64,000 nucleotides of DNA from contig NC_087093.1 of assembly GCF_963855985.1 (NCBI RefSeq), positions 4,099,501 to 4,163,500 of the forward strand, in the 5' to 3' direction. The notes below the pieces were generated by a model, which did not search any database, was not told the DNA's origin, and saw only the letters and a program-made list of their open reading frames with translations. Below are positions 1 through 10,888 of the stretch, one piece after another; the first letter of the stretch is position 1, and every line of letters starts with the position of its first letter. The position numbers and the translations under genes were made by a program. The stretch comes from Ostrinia nubilalis (lineage: Eukaryota > Arthropoda > Insecta > Lepidoptera > Crambidae).

Positions 1-749
1 TTTTCTACTATAGTAACCTTCTTAAAATAAATTATCATCGTAAACAGAGTATTATAAATATTCAATAAAATATGTTTTAAAATCAGTCAGTATAAAATGT
101 AGTTTTTAAATAATTTTCTAAACTTTGTCCCACGTACTATCTGGAACCACCTGGACCACTATGTTACTAATTCACGACTCAAAATGGAAATGGCGGTATT
201 TTGGATATTGTTTAATCTTGGGTGGGATGTCTGCATTCGTCGTGGGAGTTCGTTAGATCGGGAGGAGGGGTAAGTCGCTCGGCAGTCGACTGCAAGGTGT
301 TGAACGTGCTGCGTGTTTTTATTGCGCATCCACTTTGTTACCTACCTATTCACGTAAGTAAATGAATGTTTTTTCATTAGTTTACGTTCAGAATATTGTC
401 TAAGGGGTAAATGTGTTAAATGTGAACGAAATATTTTGCTACACGCTTTATTTTTTGACTGGTGTCTAATGGAATGTAAAATTTACCACTCTGTTGCTGC
501 AACTCTGTTACTAGCGTGTGGTAACAGAGTTGTTTAGAAAGAAACAGAGTTGCTTATTCCATTATATTATTCTTTAATTTTGCTAAAATATTATGTTTAA
601 ATTACTTTTTTTTAATCAGTTGCAATTTAAAAAGTTCAAGCAATGGGTAACTTTGTTTTATACAAATAAATCGAAATAATAAATATTAATAATCCCAAAA
701 ACTCATTGTTACAGGATATTTACGTTATTATTTATTAGTTTTTATTAAA
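1..749. other. AT-rich non-coding stretch with a short hairpin
   Basis: No convincing coding region is seen. A perfect 11-bp inverted repeat (AACTCTGTTAC at 501-511, its complement at 521-531, 9-bp loop) lies here, and scattered relatives of the same CAACTCTGTTAC word recur at 7733-7745. These may be parts of an old repeat whose body was later split by the hAT element starting at 967. Confidence 0.4.
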
Positions 750-966
750 ATGCCTCTAACGCCTGCTGAGAAGCAGCGACGATACCCGAGAACGCCGTAG
801 AAATAATCAAGAAAAAGACGTTAAAATAATGTTTTTAAGGCAATCGACGATAATGCAACAAAATTCAAATTAATTAAGTGATTTATCCTATGAGGCTTTT
901 GATAATTTACTTGCCGTTGTTCCAGAACCTAAAAAAGTCTGCAAAGGTAAAAGGGTAGATATACTA
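750..966 (+). pseudogene. Broken start of a basic repeat-type protein
   Basis: From an ATG at 750 the reading is MPLTPAEKQRRY, then one extra base near 787 shifts the frame; the next frame continues RERRRNNQEKD. A very basic N-terminus of this kind (MPL..AEKQRRYRE) recurs, as far as I recall, in uncharacterised insect proteins that look repeat-borne. Later codons contain stops, so this is a decayed remnant. The hAT element at 967 cuts it, and sequence from 7484 onward continues the interrupted locus. No function is proposed. Confidence 0.35.
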
Positions 967-1154
967 CAGCGTTGCCAGACGTCCCGATTTTGGCGGGACG
1001 TCCCGATTTTTAAATCAAATTTAAATGTCCCGCGCGGGACAGGCTCTGTCCCGCTTTTCGGAGAGAGACACTCACTTCACCAGACTATTGTTTGAAACGC
1101 CATATTATTCTAAAGAATATTTTTTTTATTTCGATTTTTGTTTTTTTTTTGATC

Positions 1155-2153
1155 GATGTTAGGATCGATAATATGCAGAGTTCAGCAGAATCAATCATAT
1201 ATGGTGTTCCGCAGGGATCTATTCTGGGGCCACTATTATTCCTTATTTATGTAAACGGTATTGGCGATCTGGGTCTATGCGGTGATGTTTCTCTGTATGC
1301 CGATGACACTTGTTTGTTTTACTTTGGAGATGATATTGTTTCTACGGCGCAAGTAGCACAAAAAGACTTAGACGCTTTGTTTGGTTGGTTTCAGTGTAAC
1401 TTATTAACTCTAAATATAGCCAAGACCAATTACATAATATTTAGCGCCAAAAATAAGCAAATCTCCCATTTTGATCCGTTAACCATCAACAACGAACCAT
1501 TAAACCAAGTAAAATCTGAGAAATATCTGGGTCTTACGCTTGACAACCGCCTCACCTGGAAACCTCACATCGAAAAGACTCGTTCTAAATTAACATCCCT
1601 TATGTCTATTCTCCGTGGCAACGTTCGCTGCTTCCCCATGTCTGTTCGGTACACTATATACAACTCCTTAGTGAAACCCCACCTGGATTATTTGATCGAA
1701 GTTTACGGTAGCGCTCCCAAAACGAACTTGAAAAAACTACAAACATCGCAAAACAAAATTATAAAACTACTGTTCCAATTTCCCTACTTAACACCAACAA
1801 CAGAAGTCTATAGGAAAACCGGCTTAATGTCAATAGCTCAAATGTATAAATTTAATACATGTTTACTTGTACATAAAATATTAAGAAAAACTATTCACAC
1901 ACAACTATCATTTATAACAAAATCACAATCACAAAAGCGTTCCTTAAGAAGACCTTACGATATTCAATTACCGTCACCCAGAACCAATTATGGCAAGAAA
2001 AATATAATGTACGAGGGGGCACAACTATATTTTAACGGGCTGCCAAATGATATAAAAAATACGCAATCTTTTTTCTCGTTTAAAAAGAAATTAAAGCACT
2101 ACGTTACAAAACAGTTTTTAGAATTCTCGTGAAAAAAAAAAAAAAAAAAAAAA
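1155..2153 (+). pseudogene. 5'-truncated Jockey-like LINE, RT C-terminal part
   Basis: The frame ending at 2132 carries the C-terminal half of a non-LTR reverse transcriptase: GVPQGSILGPLL, then the catalytic YADD box in SLYADDTCLFYF, then the C-terminal region common to the Jockey group (CNLLTLNIAKTNYIIFS). RT similarity begins abruptly near 1155-1165; the ATG at 1092 lies in unrelated T-rich sequence and is not a real start. A poly-A tract of about 22 bases (2132-2153) follows the stop, so this is a 5'-truncated reverse-transcribed copy. It resembles ORF2 of LINE C in this window more than LINE A or B. The frame is still open, suggesting modest age. Confidence 0.8.
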
Positions 2154-2528
2154 ACAATCTGGTTCATTGTACGAGCACATTCATTCATTCACATTCTCGC
2201 GTTTTTATTAAAAATTCTACTCGTAATGTAAGAAAAAAAAAAAAACCGGTCACATAGCAACTGTGATAGCAACTGTTGAGCGTTACGTAATGGAAGCCAA
2301 GCAGGTTGCTGGTTTTGTAGTTGCAGTGTGGGTAGGTTAAGAATAAAACTACACTTGAATTTGAAAAAATATAGCATTTGAGCGGTTTGTTATTATTTTA
2401 TTTTATTTTAACTTCATTATTTTCTGTACCTAGTTTCATTTAATACATAAATGAAACGAGCTTGTCTGTTGCGTGCACTTGCTGCTTATTTATTATAAAG
2501 TGTATTCTGTATTTTTCTTATAAGTGAA
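2154..2528. other. Non-coding spacer between two LINE insertions
   Basis: AT-rich sequence between the poly-A tail of the truncated LINE and the 3' end of LINE A. It is probably body sequence of the hAT element. It contains an A-run at about 2233-2245 and nothing that looks coding. Confidence 0.4.
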
Positions 2529-2732
2529 TATTTATTTATTTATTTATTTAGGTACAGCAACAGAATACAAATTAGTTTTTACAAATAATTTAGACAATAA
2601 AAAGGTACATCAAATAAATTTGCACTCCAGTTATAGCTATACACGACATTTGCTTAGACATGACACGACTGTTTAGCTTAATCTTATACAAAAATAGTTC
2701 CAAAACAAAAACTTCACAGATAAATGGCTCTA

Positions 2733-5538
2733 TTATAACTTACACTTGCATATCTTTAAGTAAGATGAATAAGACTGCGAAAATAGGTCCACTTCCTTAC
2801 TCAAGCCATTGTAGGCTCTGCACATTCGATAGACGGGGTCGTTGTACGTTACATTATTACTGCACGTTGGATGAGAAAAAAGCTTTCGTGCTCTTGTACT
2901 TCCCCCCGTTTTAAATGAAAAATGGCTTAACAAATCCCCTGTGTCCCACTCAGAGTTTATGATTTTGTAAAGTGTCGACAAACTAGCCACATCGCGTCTT
3001 GACTGAAGGGTGCTCACATTAAAATGCTCAAGTCTAGCCTCGTATGTTCTTAGTTTACGCCTCAGACCGAACTTGGCACTTAAATACCGAAGAAAACGTC
3101 TTTGAATGGCTTCTATTCTGTTTATATGGACACAGTAGAAAGGTGACCATATAATCGAGCAATATTCCAGTAAACTTCTAACCAGAGTAAAAAAGAGCGT
3201 CAATATGCTTAAAGGCTTACGAAAAGGTTTTATCGTTCGGAGTAGGAATCCCATCATTTTATTTGCTTTAGAGGCTATATAGTTATAATGATGAGCAAAT
3301 GATAATTTACTGTCGATCATTACTCCAAGATCCTTTACCACCTCTTTCCGCGTTAGTGATACTCCGTTAATAGTGTAGACGCTATGTGTTGGCTGCTTGT
3401 TTTTAGTAAATGTTATGAGAAAGCATTTTGAGATATTTAATGACATATTATTCTTTAAACACCATTGGTACAATCTATTAATGTCGGTCTGTAACTTTGC
3501 GCAATCATCTATAGATTTTATTTCGGTGAAAATCTTTAAGTCGTCGGCGTAGGCGAGACAATCGCATGAGATCGAGTCAATCAAATCGTTAATGAACAAA
3601 GTGAACAGAAGGGGGCCCAAATTAGAGCCCTGTGGCACACCAGAATGAGGAACAAATGGTGCAGACTCGTATCCATATACTTTTACAATTTGTGTTCTGT
3701 TAGACAGGTAAGAAGTTAACCAACGCAAAAGTGAGCCGTGAATGCCGACGTGATATGCTTTATCGATTAAGATGTTGTGATCGACTTTATCGAACGCCTT
3801 GGCAAAGTCTGTGTACAGGGAATCTACTTGTACACGCTTGTTGAGAGCGATATTCAGGTAGTGGACGTAGCATAATAAATTGGAAGAAGTGGAACGGCCT
3901 TTGACAAAACCATGTTGTCTGGGGCTTATTATGTGTTTTAGATGGAAGTTCATGTGCTTACATATGAGGCTTTCGAAAACTTTTGAAAAACAACATAATA
4001 TGCTGATTGGCCTGTAATTTGTGACGTCAGATTTTTTGCCCGACTTGTGAATTGGAACCACGACGGCCTTCCTCTATAGTATTGGAAAGTAGCCGGTGCT
4101 GAGGCTTTTGTTAAATAATATATGCAGTGGTTCAATCAAAACATCAGCGCATTTCCTCACAAATGCGGGAGGAATACCATCCGGGCCAGGACCTTTAGAC
4201 ACATCTAATGATTTAAGAGCTAATTCAATTTCTTTATGAGTGATTACAATTGAGGAAATAGAGTGACACGCCTCAGGAAAGTCTGGTGTATACAGGTTTG
4301 TAGAAGGCTTATTGTAAACAGAGGCAAAATGATTAGCAAATAAATTGGCTATGTCGTTGCCACTATCGGCGTGATCACTGCCATAAAACATTTGGTAAGG
4401 TAGCTCGTTTGTGTTTCTTCTAGACTTCGTATAGTTCCAGAAGACCTTTATGTCACTCTTCAAGCTGTCCTCGACCATGCGAATATAAGATTTAAAATTA
4501 ATATCATACATAGATTTCGCTCTTGCTCTCAGCATTGAATAGGTGTCGAAATCACGCGGGTTGCCGAATCTTTTGTACTTTCTGTGGTATTTGTCCTTTT
4601 CCATCAAAATTTTAATTAAAGAGCGAGAAAACCATCGTGGATAGCTTTTCTTAGTCATCGCTTTAGGAGTATGTTTATCTATGCAATCAGTTAAGTGGCT
4701 ATAAAAAGTATGCAAAAAATCGTCACAGTTTAAATTTTCGTTTTGGCTCCAGTCAATTTGGGAAAGTTCTGCGATGCAGTTGGGGAAATCAGTTTTATTA
4801 AAACAGTATCTCTTAGCATCTTTTACCTTTAGTGTGGGCTTTCTGATTACCTTCATACTTATATCCAAGGGTGGATGATGACTGTCACGCCGACTAAGGC
4901 ATTGAGACTCAATGACCTCGCAAAATGAGTCTGAGTGGCATAACACGAGATCTAAGATCCTGTTGTTATCGTTTTTGACAGAGCTATGTTGAATGAAATG
5001 GGTTCTCGTGAGAAAGTCTTGTAAAGAGGAAATCTTCGCATTTGTTGTGTTAACAGGGGAGGTGGAAGACCAGTCAATACCTGGGATATTGAAGTCACCC
5101 ACAATGAGTATTACGCTGCCGGTAGATGAAAGGATTATTTGTTCGCAATTGTCAATGAACTCTAGGTAATCATCGTTATGAAAGTATGTAGACTGTGCAA
5201 AGGTTGAGTGTAAAACTTTTAAAGAGTATGCTTACCCATATGTCTTCGGCTGGTGATTGCCATTGAATCTTTTCTAAGCTCGATAAACATTTTTTTACAG
5301 CAATGAGCACCCCTCCACCGTGTGATTTTCTATATTTACTCATAAATTTACATGATCTATCCCTACGATAAACAATATATCTTTGGTCAAACAATTCTGA
5401 TGAGGCCACAGAGTCATCAAGCCAAGTTTCACATAGACATATGATATCATAGTTGTTAACCAAAACACACTTGAGTATATCAAATGTTTTTGTTTTCAGC
5501 CCTCTTACATTTTGGAAATAGATAGACAATAAATCCAT
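2733..5538 (-). pseudogene. LINE A ORF2: endonuclease-reverse transcriptase, two frameshifts
   Basis: ORF2 encodes an apurinic-type endonuclease followed by reverse transcriptase. The first piece (5538-5176) begins MDLLSIYFQNVRG and has the ICLCETWL catalytic Glu motif. A frameshift near 5185 leads into the second piece (5102-4074) with the VGDFNIPGIDW endonuclease motif and the RT entry KGPGPDGIP. A second frameshift near 4070 leads into the third piece (4061-2733), with PIHKSG, NYRPISIL, FAKAFDKVDH, GVPQGSNLGPLLF and the catalytic AYADDL. Together this is about 930 codons, the usual size for the group, and no domain is missing. The two indels and the absence of other stops point to a fairly young but dead copy. 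Confidence 0.85.
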
Positions 5539-5613
5539 TAAAAATCATTAATGTACATAAGATTGTTCAACAATAAAAAAAAAACAACGATTAGAAAGAA
5601 AAGGAAGGCCGGA

Positions 5614-6669
5614 TCAGCCTAATCCTTGTAAAACTTGTTCATTTCTGACATGAATAAATGGGGAAGTTTCGTTTTTGCGCATAAAGATCCGGCCACCTCT
5701 TACCCACACAAATTTGTAAGACAAATCCCTGGCTCTGGCCCTGGTGGCGGCATGGAGAGCCTTATTGGCCGGAGAGAGGTGTTCAGATACGTAGAATGGA
5801 GTGTTGTCGCCGGTTATTCCTAGTAGCGAGGAGCAGAGCTTGTTATTGGGATGAGTTTTGTTGTAGCGTGTTACTGCAGAGATGAATTCGTCACGGCAGC
5901 GAGTACTTCTTAATTTAGCCACGATGGCTCTTGGTCTCTTGCTATCCTTGTTTATGCTGGCGACTCGCGTGCTGTTCAGTATGTCTGTGTCGTTTATTTT
6001 TAGGGATACCACCTCTGCTATTCTCTTAACAATCTCTACAACATTTTCTGTTTTATGTTGAGGTGCTCCTTGAATTTCAATATTGTTATCTCGCTGCTGC
6101 TGCTCCATGATGTTTAGACGGTCTGATAAAATAGCTACGGTAGATTGGACACTGGCGCATTCAGCCTGCAAGCTCTTGTAGTCGTTAACTAATCTATTGG
6201 TGGTGTTTATTATGTCGTCATATTGCTTGCTGACGTAGTCCACGCTATCTTGTAATGCGCTTAGTTGGTTTTTAATAGGTGTTAGTTCAGAACGGATGAT
6301 TCCCTGGATCAGAAGCCGAAGGCTGCTATCCTCAGTCAACGGTCCAGCTTCGGGGGAGGTAGTCTTCTGCTTGCCGCGCAGCGTTATATTCTCGTGAGAC
6401 GACTCGCCGGAAGCGGGTGCGTCGCCCTGGGGTGAGATGCCGCGGACGGGTGTCCTTGAGTTATCTCCCTTCGGCAATTTCGTTTGACATCCGGGACAGG
6501 TCCAGGCAGTCTTTTCTTTAGATGCTGCGCCATAGAAACTATAAAAACGCTTCTCAGATACTTGTGCACATTCCAAGTCGTACGCGCTGCTACACGTGCG
6601 ACATTTTAGAAACTCTTTGCTTGAAATTATGGCTCGGCATCCTCCGCAGGTGATTTTTCTTGGTGCCAT
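5614..6669 (-). CDS. LINE A ORF1: zinc-finger nucleic-acid-binding protein
   Basis: This 351-residue protein precedes ORF2 by about 75 bp. Its N-terminus has a Cys-rich PHD-like finger: CGGC, then CRTC, DLEC and CPGC within about the first 60 residues. A coiled-coil-like stretch follows (about 125-200), then an RNA-binding-type middle (about 205-290, with KRPRAIVAKLRS), then a C-terminal domain with YVSEHLSPANKALHAATRAR and FVWVRGGRIFMRK. That last domain resembles the C-terminus of the baculovirus FP protein family, which is known to be related to insect LINE ORF1. In such LINEs ORF1 protein coats the element's RNA. The ATG at 6667-6669 starts it; the frame is intact. Confidence 0.8.
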   Translation of the reverse strand: MAPRKITCGGCRAIISSKEFLKCRTCSSAYDLECAQVSEKRFYSFYGAASKEKTAWTCPGCQTKLPKGDNSRTPVRGISPQGDAPASGESSHENITLRGKQKTTSPEAGPLTEDSSLRLLIQGIIRSELTPIKNQLSALQDSVDYVSKQYDDIINTTNRLVNDYKSLQAECASVQSTVAILSDRLNIMEQQQRDNNIEIQGAPQHKTENVVEIVKRIAEVVSLKINDTDILNSTRVASINKDSKRPRAIVAKLRSTRCRDEFISAVTRYNKTHPNNKLCSSLLGITGDNTPFYVSEHLSPANKALHAATRARARDLSYKFVWVRGGRIFMRKNETSPFIHVRNEQVLQGLG

Positions 6670-6742
6670 TATTACAATTTATAACCGTGAACAAAACAAA
6701 AATAAACAACAAAAAAAAAATACAAAAATATATTGTCTGTGT

Positions 6743-6796
6743 GGAATCGAACTCGGGATTTGCAGATACGTTGCGTCCGCTTCAACCGTTGCGCCA
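6743..6796 (-). promoter_or_regulatory. tRNA-like box A/box B in the LINE A 5' UTR
   Basis: Read on the minus strand, TGGCGCAACGG at 6796-6786 fits the pol III box A consensus TRGYNNANNNG exactly. AGTTCGATTCC at 6753-6743 differs by one base from the box B consensus GGTTCGANNCC. The 32-bp gap is normal for a tRNA. A full cloverleaf is not evident. It lies about 75 bp upstream of the ORF1 start on the same strand. Whether it drives transcription is inference. Confidence 0.55.
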
Positions 6797-7483
6797 AACA
6801 GCCATTAACTCACGGAGGCGAATATTACGGTATTGAGTATACGGTGACTGGTGTAGATCCCAAGGTCACGGCCAAAACATGCCTTTCACTTTTGCTATGC
6901 GCTGTTGCTTACTGTTTGCGGTCGGGTAGAATGTGATTTCTTGATAACTGAGCACTTTTAACGAAACTGTTTCGAATTGTATTTGCGTTAATAACACCTT
7001 AATAATGAAATGTTTTCAATTTTCACTTCGATCACTCTGCACCAATAGTTAATGGGAATGTTTTAAACGTAAATAGAGCCGTGAGTAAACGTTTTGGATA
7101 CTATTGCGGAATTAAAAACGAAGAGCACGTACAATAGTGATGTTGACCGCTCGGGCGGCGCGCGCGGAATGATAATTGTATTCTTTTAGAAAAATAAATA
7201 TCTAAAACCATTTTTTCTTTTTTTATTCTAAAAACGAATTTAACGATAGAGTAAATCTGATTTAAAATATTTTTTTTTTGTTAAAATACATTTTCTATGG
7301 CTACTTTTGCTATCCATTGTCACGTAAAAGTAATTTTAAGTCAAATAAAAGGATAAATATTTGAAAACCTTTGATTATAATACGTTTTTTTAATATGTCC
7401 CGCTTCTGACGGAAGAATCCCGCTATTTTCACTCAAAAAGTAATAAAGTCCCGACTTGGCGAAGGAAAAAGCTGGCAACGCTG

Positions 7484-8283
7484 GTATACTACCAATTTGA
7501 TAATCCCTTAGTTAAACTTGAGAAATAAGTTATTTCAAATTTTCAGCTACTCTTCCAAGAAGATCTAATTTTTATTACTATAAAGATAAGGAATCTATAA
7601 GAAAGTAAGCTCTTGATTGATAAATTACAGTCATAAGTTAATGTTTTGATGAAGTGATTTGGATCTCAAGCTCAACGAGTGCAAATTATTACATAATATT
7701 CAATAAAAATAACAACTATGTTACTGTGTTACAACTCTGTTACTTTTCTGTCCCAAAGATTAAAGAACATAGTAAGATTTTAAAGAAAAGCTAGTCAATA
7801 TAATATAGCAAATATCGCGATGCGTTAATTTATTACATATTTTTACAGTATTATGTTCCAGTTAGCTGCTGATAAATAGATATTTGGAGGACTTAAGTAG
7901 AATTTAAGGTATTTTAATATTCAAGAAGTAAGAGAGTTGTTTAAGAGTTTAGATTGATGATTGTTAAACTTAAAAAAAGACTGTTATGATTCTAAATATA
8001 TGTAAAAGATATAATACTGTTTAATATTAGTCCCAAAATATTTGCGACTGACTTGTTTAATTTCATAATAAAAGGTAAAATGTAATGGTAACAAAGTTGT
8101 ATTTTTTTTCACCCTGATCCATTAAATCTGGAATAAATCTTAAATTATTGGTTAAACATCGCGGCAAACTGTAATAGATAATAATTCAGTTGTTTTAACG
8201 GACACGGACATAGAAAAAAGTAATATCTAAGCATATGTTTATTTTGAAAAAAAAAAAATGATTTTAAGTTACATTTACCTGCG
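7484..8283. other. Non-coding stretch, no recognisable feature
   Basis: AT-rich sequence continuing the locus interrupted by the hAT element. Only short frames occur. It contains CAACTCTGTTAC near 7735, related to the hairpin at 501-531. I see no exon with splice signals and no transposon ends. Confidence 0.4.
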
Positions 8284-8790
8284 CAAAATTTGACAATGAC
8301 CCCCCTACGACAAGTCTACCACTGACAATTTGACTCCAAATTATTCAACTATGATACTTATTGCAAACCATTTAGCTCCATCAATCAATGCCTGAACTAA
8401 ATCTACAATAAATGCTCAGAGTAGTCGCAGGGGTTGACGTGTCGTAGTTATCGACTTGTCACAGGGGTCAAGTTGTAATAGAGATCGACATGTCACAGCA
8501 GTGCATGTCTTAACGCTCGAGCAGTCGTGATACCGTTTGAAGTAGGCCAAAAGTAATTTAATCGAGTTGTCGCAGGGGTCGAGTTGTCGCAGGGGTCAAG
8601 TTGACACAGGGATCCAGTTGTCATCTGGGTCGAACTATCGTAGGGTCCACCAGTCGTGAAACCATTTGAAGTAGGTAAGTCAAAAGTGTTGAGTGTTGAA
8701 AAAATTGTCGCAGGAGTCGATTTGTCACAAGGGTCGAATTTTCTCGGGGTCAAGCTGTCGCGATACCCTTTGAAGTTGGTCAAAAGTGAT
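8284..8790. repeat. Degenerate minisatellite of about 17-19 bp units
   Basis: Variants of TCGCAGGGGTCGAGTTG recur at irregular spacing, densest at 8425-8640 and again at 8700-8770. Because the unit keeps one minus-strand frame open, a 138-codon frame (8909-8493) runs through it reading repeats like DPCDNSTPAT. I treat that frame as a by-product of the repeat and not as a gene. Confidence 0.6.
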
Positions 8791-9188
8791 TTAGTATGCA
8801 TTTTTTCAGGGTTGATTATGAATTTTAATTTTTGATAGAACTTTTTTCTGAGACATGTCACACTTGAGCTGTCATACAATAAAATAATAGTATTAGCATG
8901 GTCTATCATATAGGGTAGGTATTAAAGTGCTACAGTTCTGGGGACTTTTGTCCCATTGTTCTTTGGCATGCAGGTTGTTAGCGACGTCAAGAATAGTCGA
9001 GATTAATGTTGGCAGCATCATGTCAAATAGTGCAAATTAGCTAATTAATCTGTTTCGTAATTAAGAAAATGAACATGAAATTTTCGCCAAAAAGGCAATA
9101 CCGTAGCGAAAACCATCAGGCTCTCTCGCTTACTCACTCGGTAGGCCTCTTTCTTGCATTGTCTGATCTCTCACTTCCACAAAATAGC

Positions 9189-10043
9189 ACCTGAATGTCT
9201 CCAACTTCCTCATTGGCCCTAGAGCAATTCCAAGTATACCATCAATAAAAGCCTAATTAGAGTCATCAAACCTCTCAGTCATTCAATTAGAGCCATTAGA
9301 ACTTCATAACTATGAGTTGTTTTCTATGTGTAAGCTGAGGACACGTGTCTCCAGCTGACACATCTGTATCTTCGTAAATATTTATGCTACGATAATGTAT
9401 TATACCTCAAAAATTACAGTCGAATCCAAATAGTAGGCTTTCCACTTTTCAAGACTTTAGCTCAAATACTGTTAAAACCACGATCAAAAAACTATGTGCG
9501 AGCTGGAGTACCGTGTCTCCAGCTTACACATCTGTATCTTCGTAAATATTTAAGCTACATCAATGTTTTATATCTCATAAATTAAAGTCGAATAAAAAAA
9601 CCCGACTTCAATTCTTTCAAAGCTTTATTTCGAACCGTTTTCGAACTACGAACCGATACGTATGTGTAAGCTGGTGACACGTAACACACGGTGGATTATT
9701 AAAACCGTATAAGTTAGAGTTGCGTTTTAAAGATCGAATAATTCGTTATAATTAAAGTACACACGAGACATAATTTCAAATCTCTAGGCCTCTTAGTTTC
9801 AGAATTAAAAGCCAAAAACTATTTTCCCGCCAAATAATTCAAATAATATGGGTCGACTGCGACGTTGCCGTTCCGTGCGTCCACTAGAGCAGTCGAATTT
9901 GAACCTAAAAACTAGTATTGTTTGAATCATTTTTATTTGTAGTTTAAATCATTTAATTTCGATTATAAGAATTTTAGACTAGGAGCCGGCTGATTTCTGT
10001 ATTGAGTACTTAATAACCTATATTTTATTAATAAGAAAAAGCT
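9189..10043 (+). repeat. Left TIR of the 7.07-kb element
   Basis: The arm is the reverse complement of 15409-16263, with similarity fading near 10043. It contains quasi-palindromic 36-bp units at 9327-9362 and 9495-9530, each followed by ATCTGTATCTTCGTAAATAT, and a third half unit near 9662. These internal direct repeats of a hairpin could be protein-binding sites. Confidence 0.85.
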
Positions 10044-10209
10044 AGGTAAAACAAAATTATATTTTAATATACAAGTATAATAACGAACTTGTTTCCAAAG
10101 ACTCAAATATTTGTGGCGTTTCTAAACGCAACCACTTTAATTTTTATTTAAATACCGTGAAGTCCCACGATTCTGCCACGTCAAGTGGCAAAAATGGGCA
10201 ACAACTATA

Positions 10210-10888
10210 CAGGGTGGAAACGTTAAGTGATCTCACTCGATTATTTCTTAACTATACAAGATATTAAAAAACTGGTTACTGATCCTGAAAGTGCTTAATG
10301 AGCTCTTTCAAACGGTACCAATAATAAGTTACAGAATAAACTGGATCTATCTGAAAATTCAATGTTTCCAGCTTCCATACTAAATGTATGCCAGACACAC
10401 AATATTAGAAGTGTAATTTTTTTAATTTAATAATAAATACTTAAAATAAACTCGTAAATTGTATTCTTATTTTAAATTATTAATGAAAAACATTGGTTTT
10501 AGGCTTTACTTGCTATAATATTGTCAAGAGATGAGTGTCATGACTGTGGTAGTACTAAATGTATGGAAGAAGGAAACATTTAATTTTTGGTTAGATCCAG
10601 TTTATTCTGTAACCTATTATTGATACCATTGGATAGAGCTTGTGAAGCACTTTTAGAATCAGTAATCAGTTTTACGATATCATATGTAGTTTTTAAAATA
10701 ATGTGACTTTACCAAATGTATGGAAGCTGGAAACATTGAAGTTTCGGATAGATCCAGTTTATTCTGTAACCTATTATTAATACCGTTTGATAGAGCTCAT
10801 GAAGCACTTTCAGGATCAATAACTAGTTTATTGATATCTTGTATAGTTTAGAAATAATCGAGTGAGATCACTTATCGTTTCCACCCTG
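10210..10888. mobile_element. Mariner-type MITE (CAGGGTGG ends, TA duplication)
   Basis: CAGGGTGGAAACG at 10210 is mirrored by the complement ending at 10888, and TA flanks both ends. This is typical of Tc1/mariner MITEs. The interior is built from one inverted and two direct copies of a ~150-bp unit containing ATCCAGTTTATTCTGTAACC (about 10330, 10597 and 10752). There is no transposase. A half-length relative lies at 24230-24558. Confidence 0.7.

Larger units (their letters stand above)
2529..7167 (-). mobile_element. LINE A: near-full-length Jockey/CR1-group LINE
   Basis: On the minus strand the order is GC-rich 5' end (about 7148-7167), tRNA-like segment (6743-6796), ORF1 (6669-5614), ORF2 (5538-2733) and a short 3' UTR ending in TTTA/AAAT tetranucleotides at 2529-2556. 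A microsatellite tail instead of poly-A fits CR1-type LINEs. ORF2 has two frameshifts, so this copy cannot move on its own. It inserted into the hAT element, opposite in direction to the truncated LINE at 1155. A clear target duplication was not found. Confidence 0.75.
967..7483. mobile_element. Non-autonomous hAT element inflated by nested LINEs
   Basis: The termini are perfect 12-bp inverted repeats, CAGCGTTGCCAG at 967 and its complement ending at 7483. An 8-bp target duplication flanks them with one mismatch (ATATACTA at 959-966, GTATACTA at 7484-7491). The CAG start and 8-bp duplication are typical of hAT elements. Subterminal GTCCCG/CGGGAC words recur near both ends (about 980-1055 and 7395-7460), as expected for transposase-binding iterons. 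No hAT transposase is visible. Most of the 6.5 kb is secondary insertion: a truncated LINE on the plus strand and LINE A on the minus strand. Confidence 0.75.

Noticed and set aside
1092..1154. Start of the truncated LINE frame as a genuine N-terminus
   Set aside because: The T-rich leader is flanking DNA; RT homology begins only after about 1155.
6733..6936. A functional tRNA gene at the box A/B words of LINE A
   Set aside because: Acceptor and T stems do not pair convincingly; only the promoter boxes are tRNA-like.
8493..8909. 138-codon minus-strand frame as a gene
   Set aside because: It is mostly minisatellite translation and lacks homology I can recognise or splice context.
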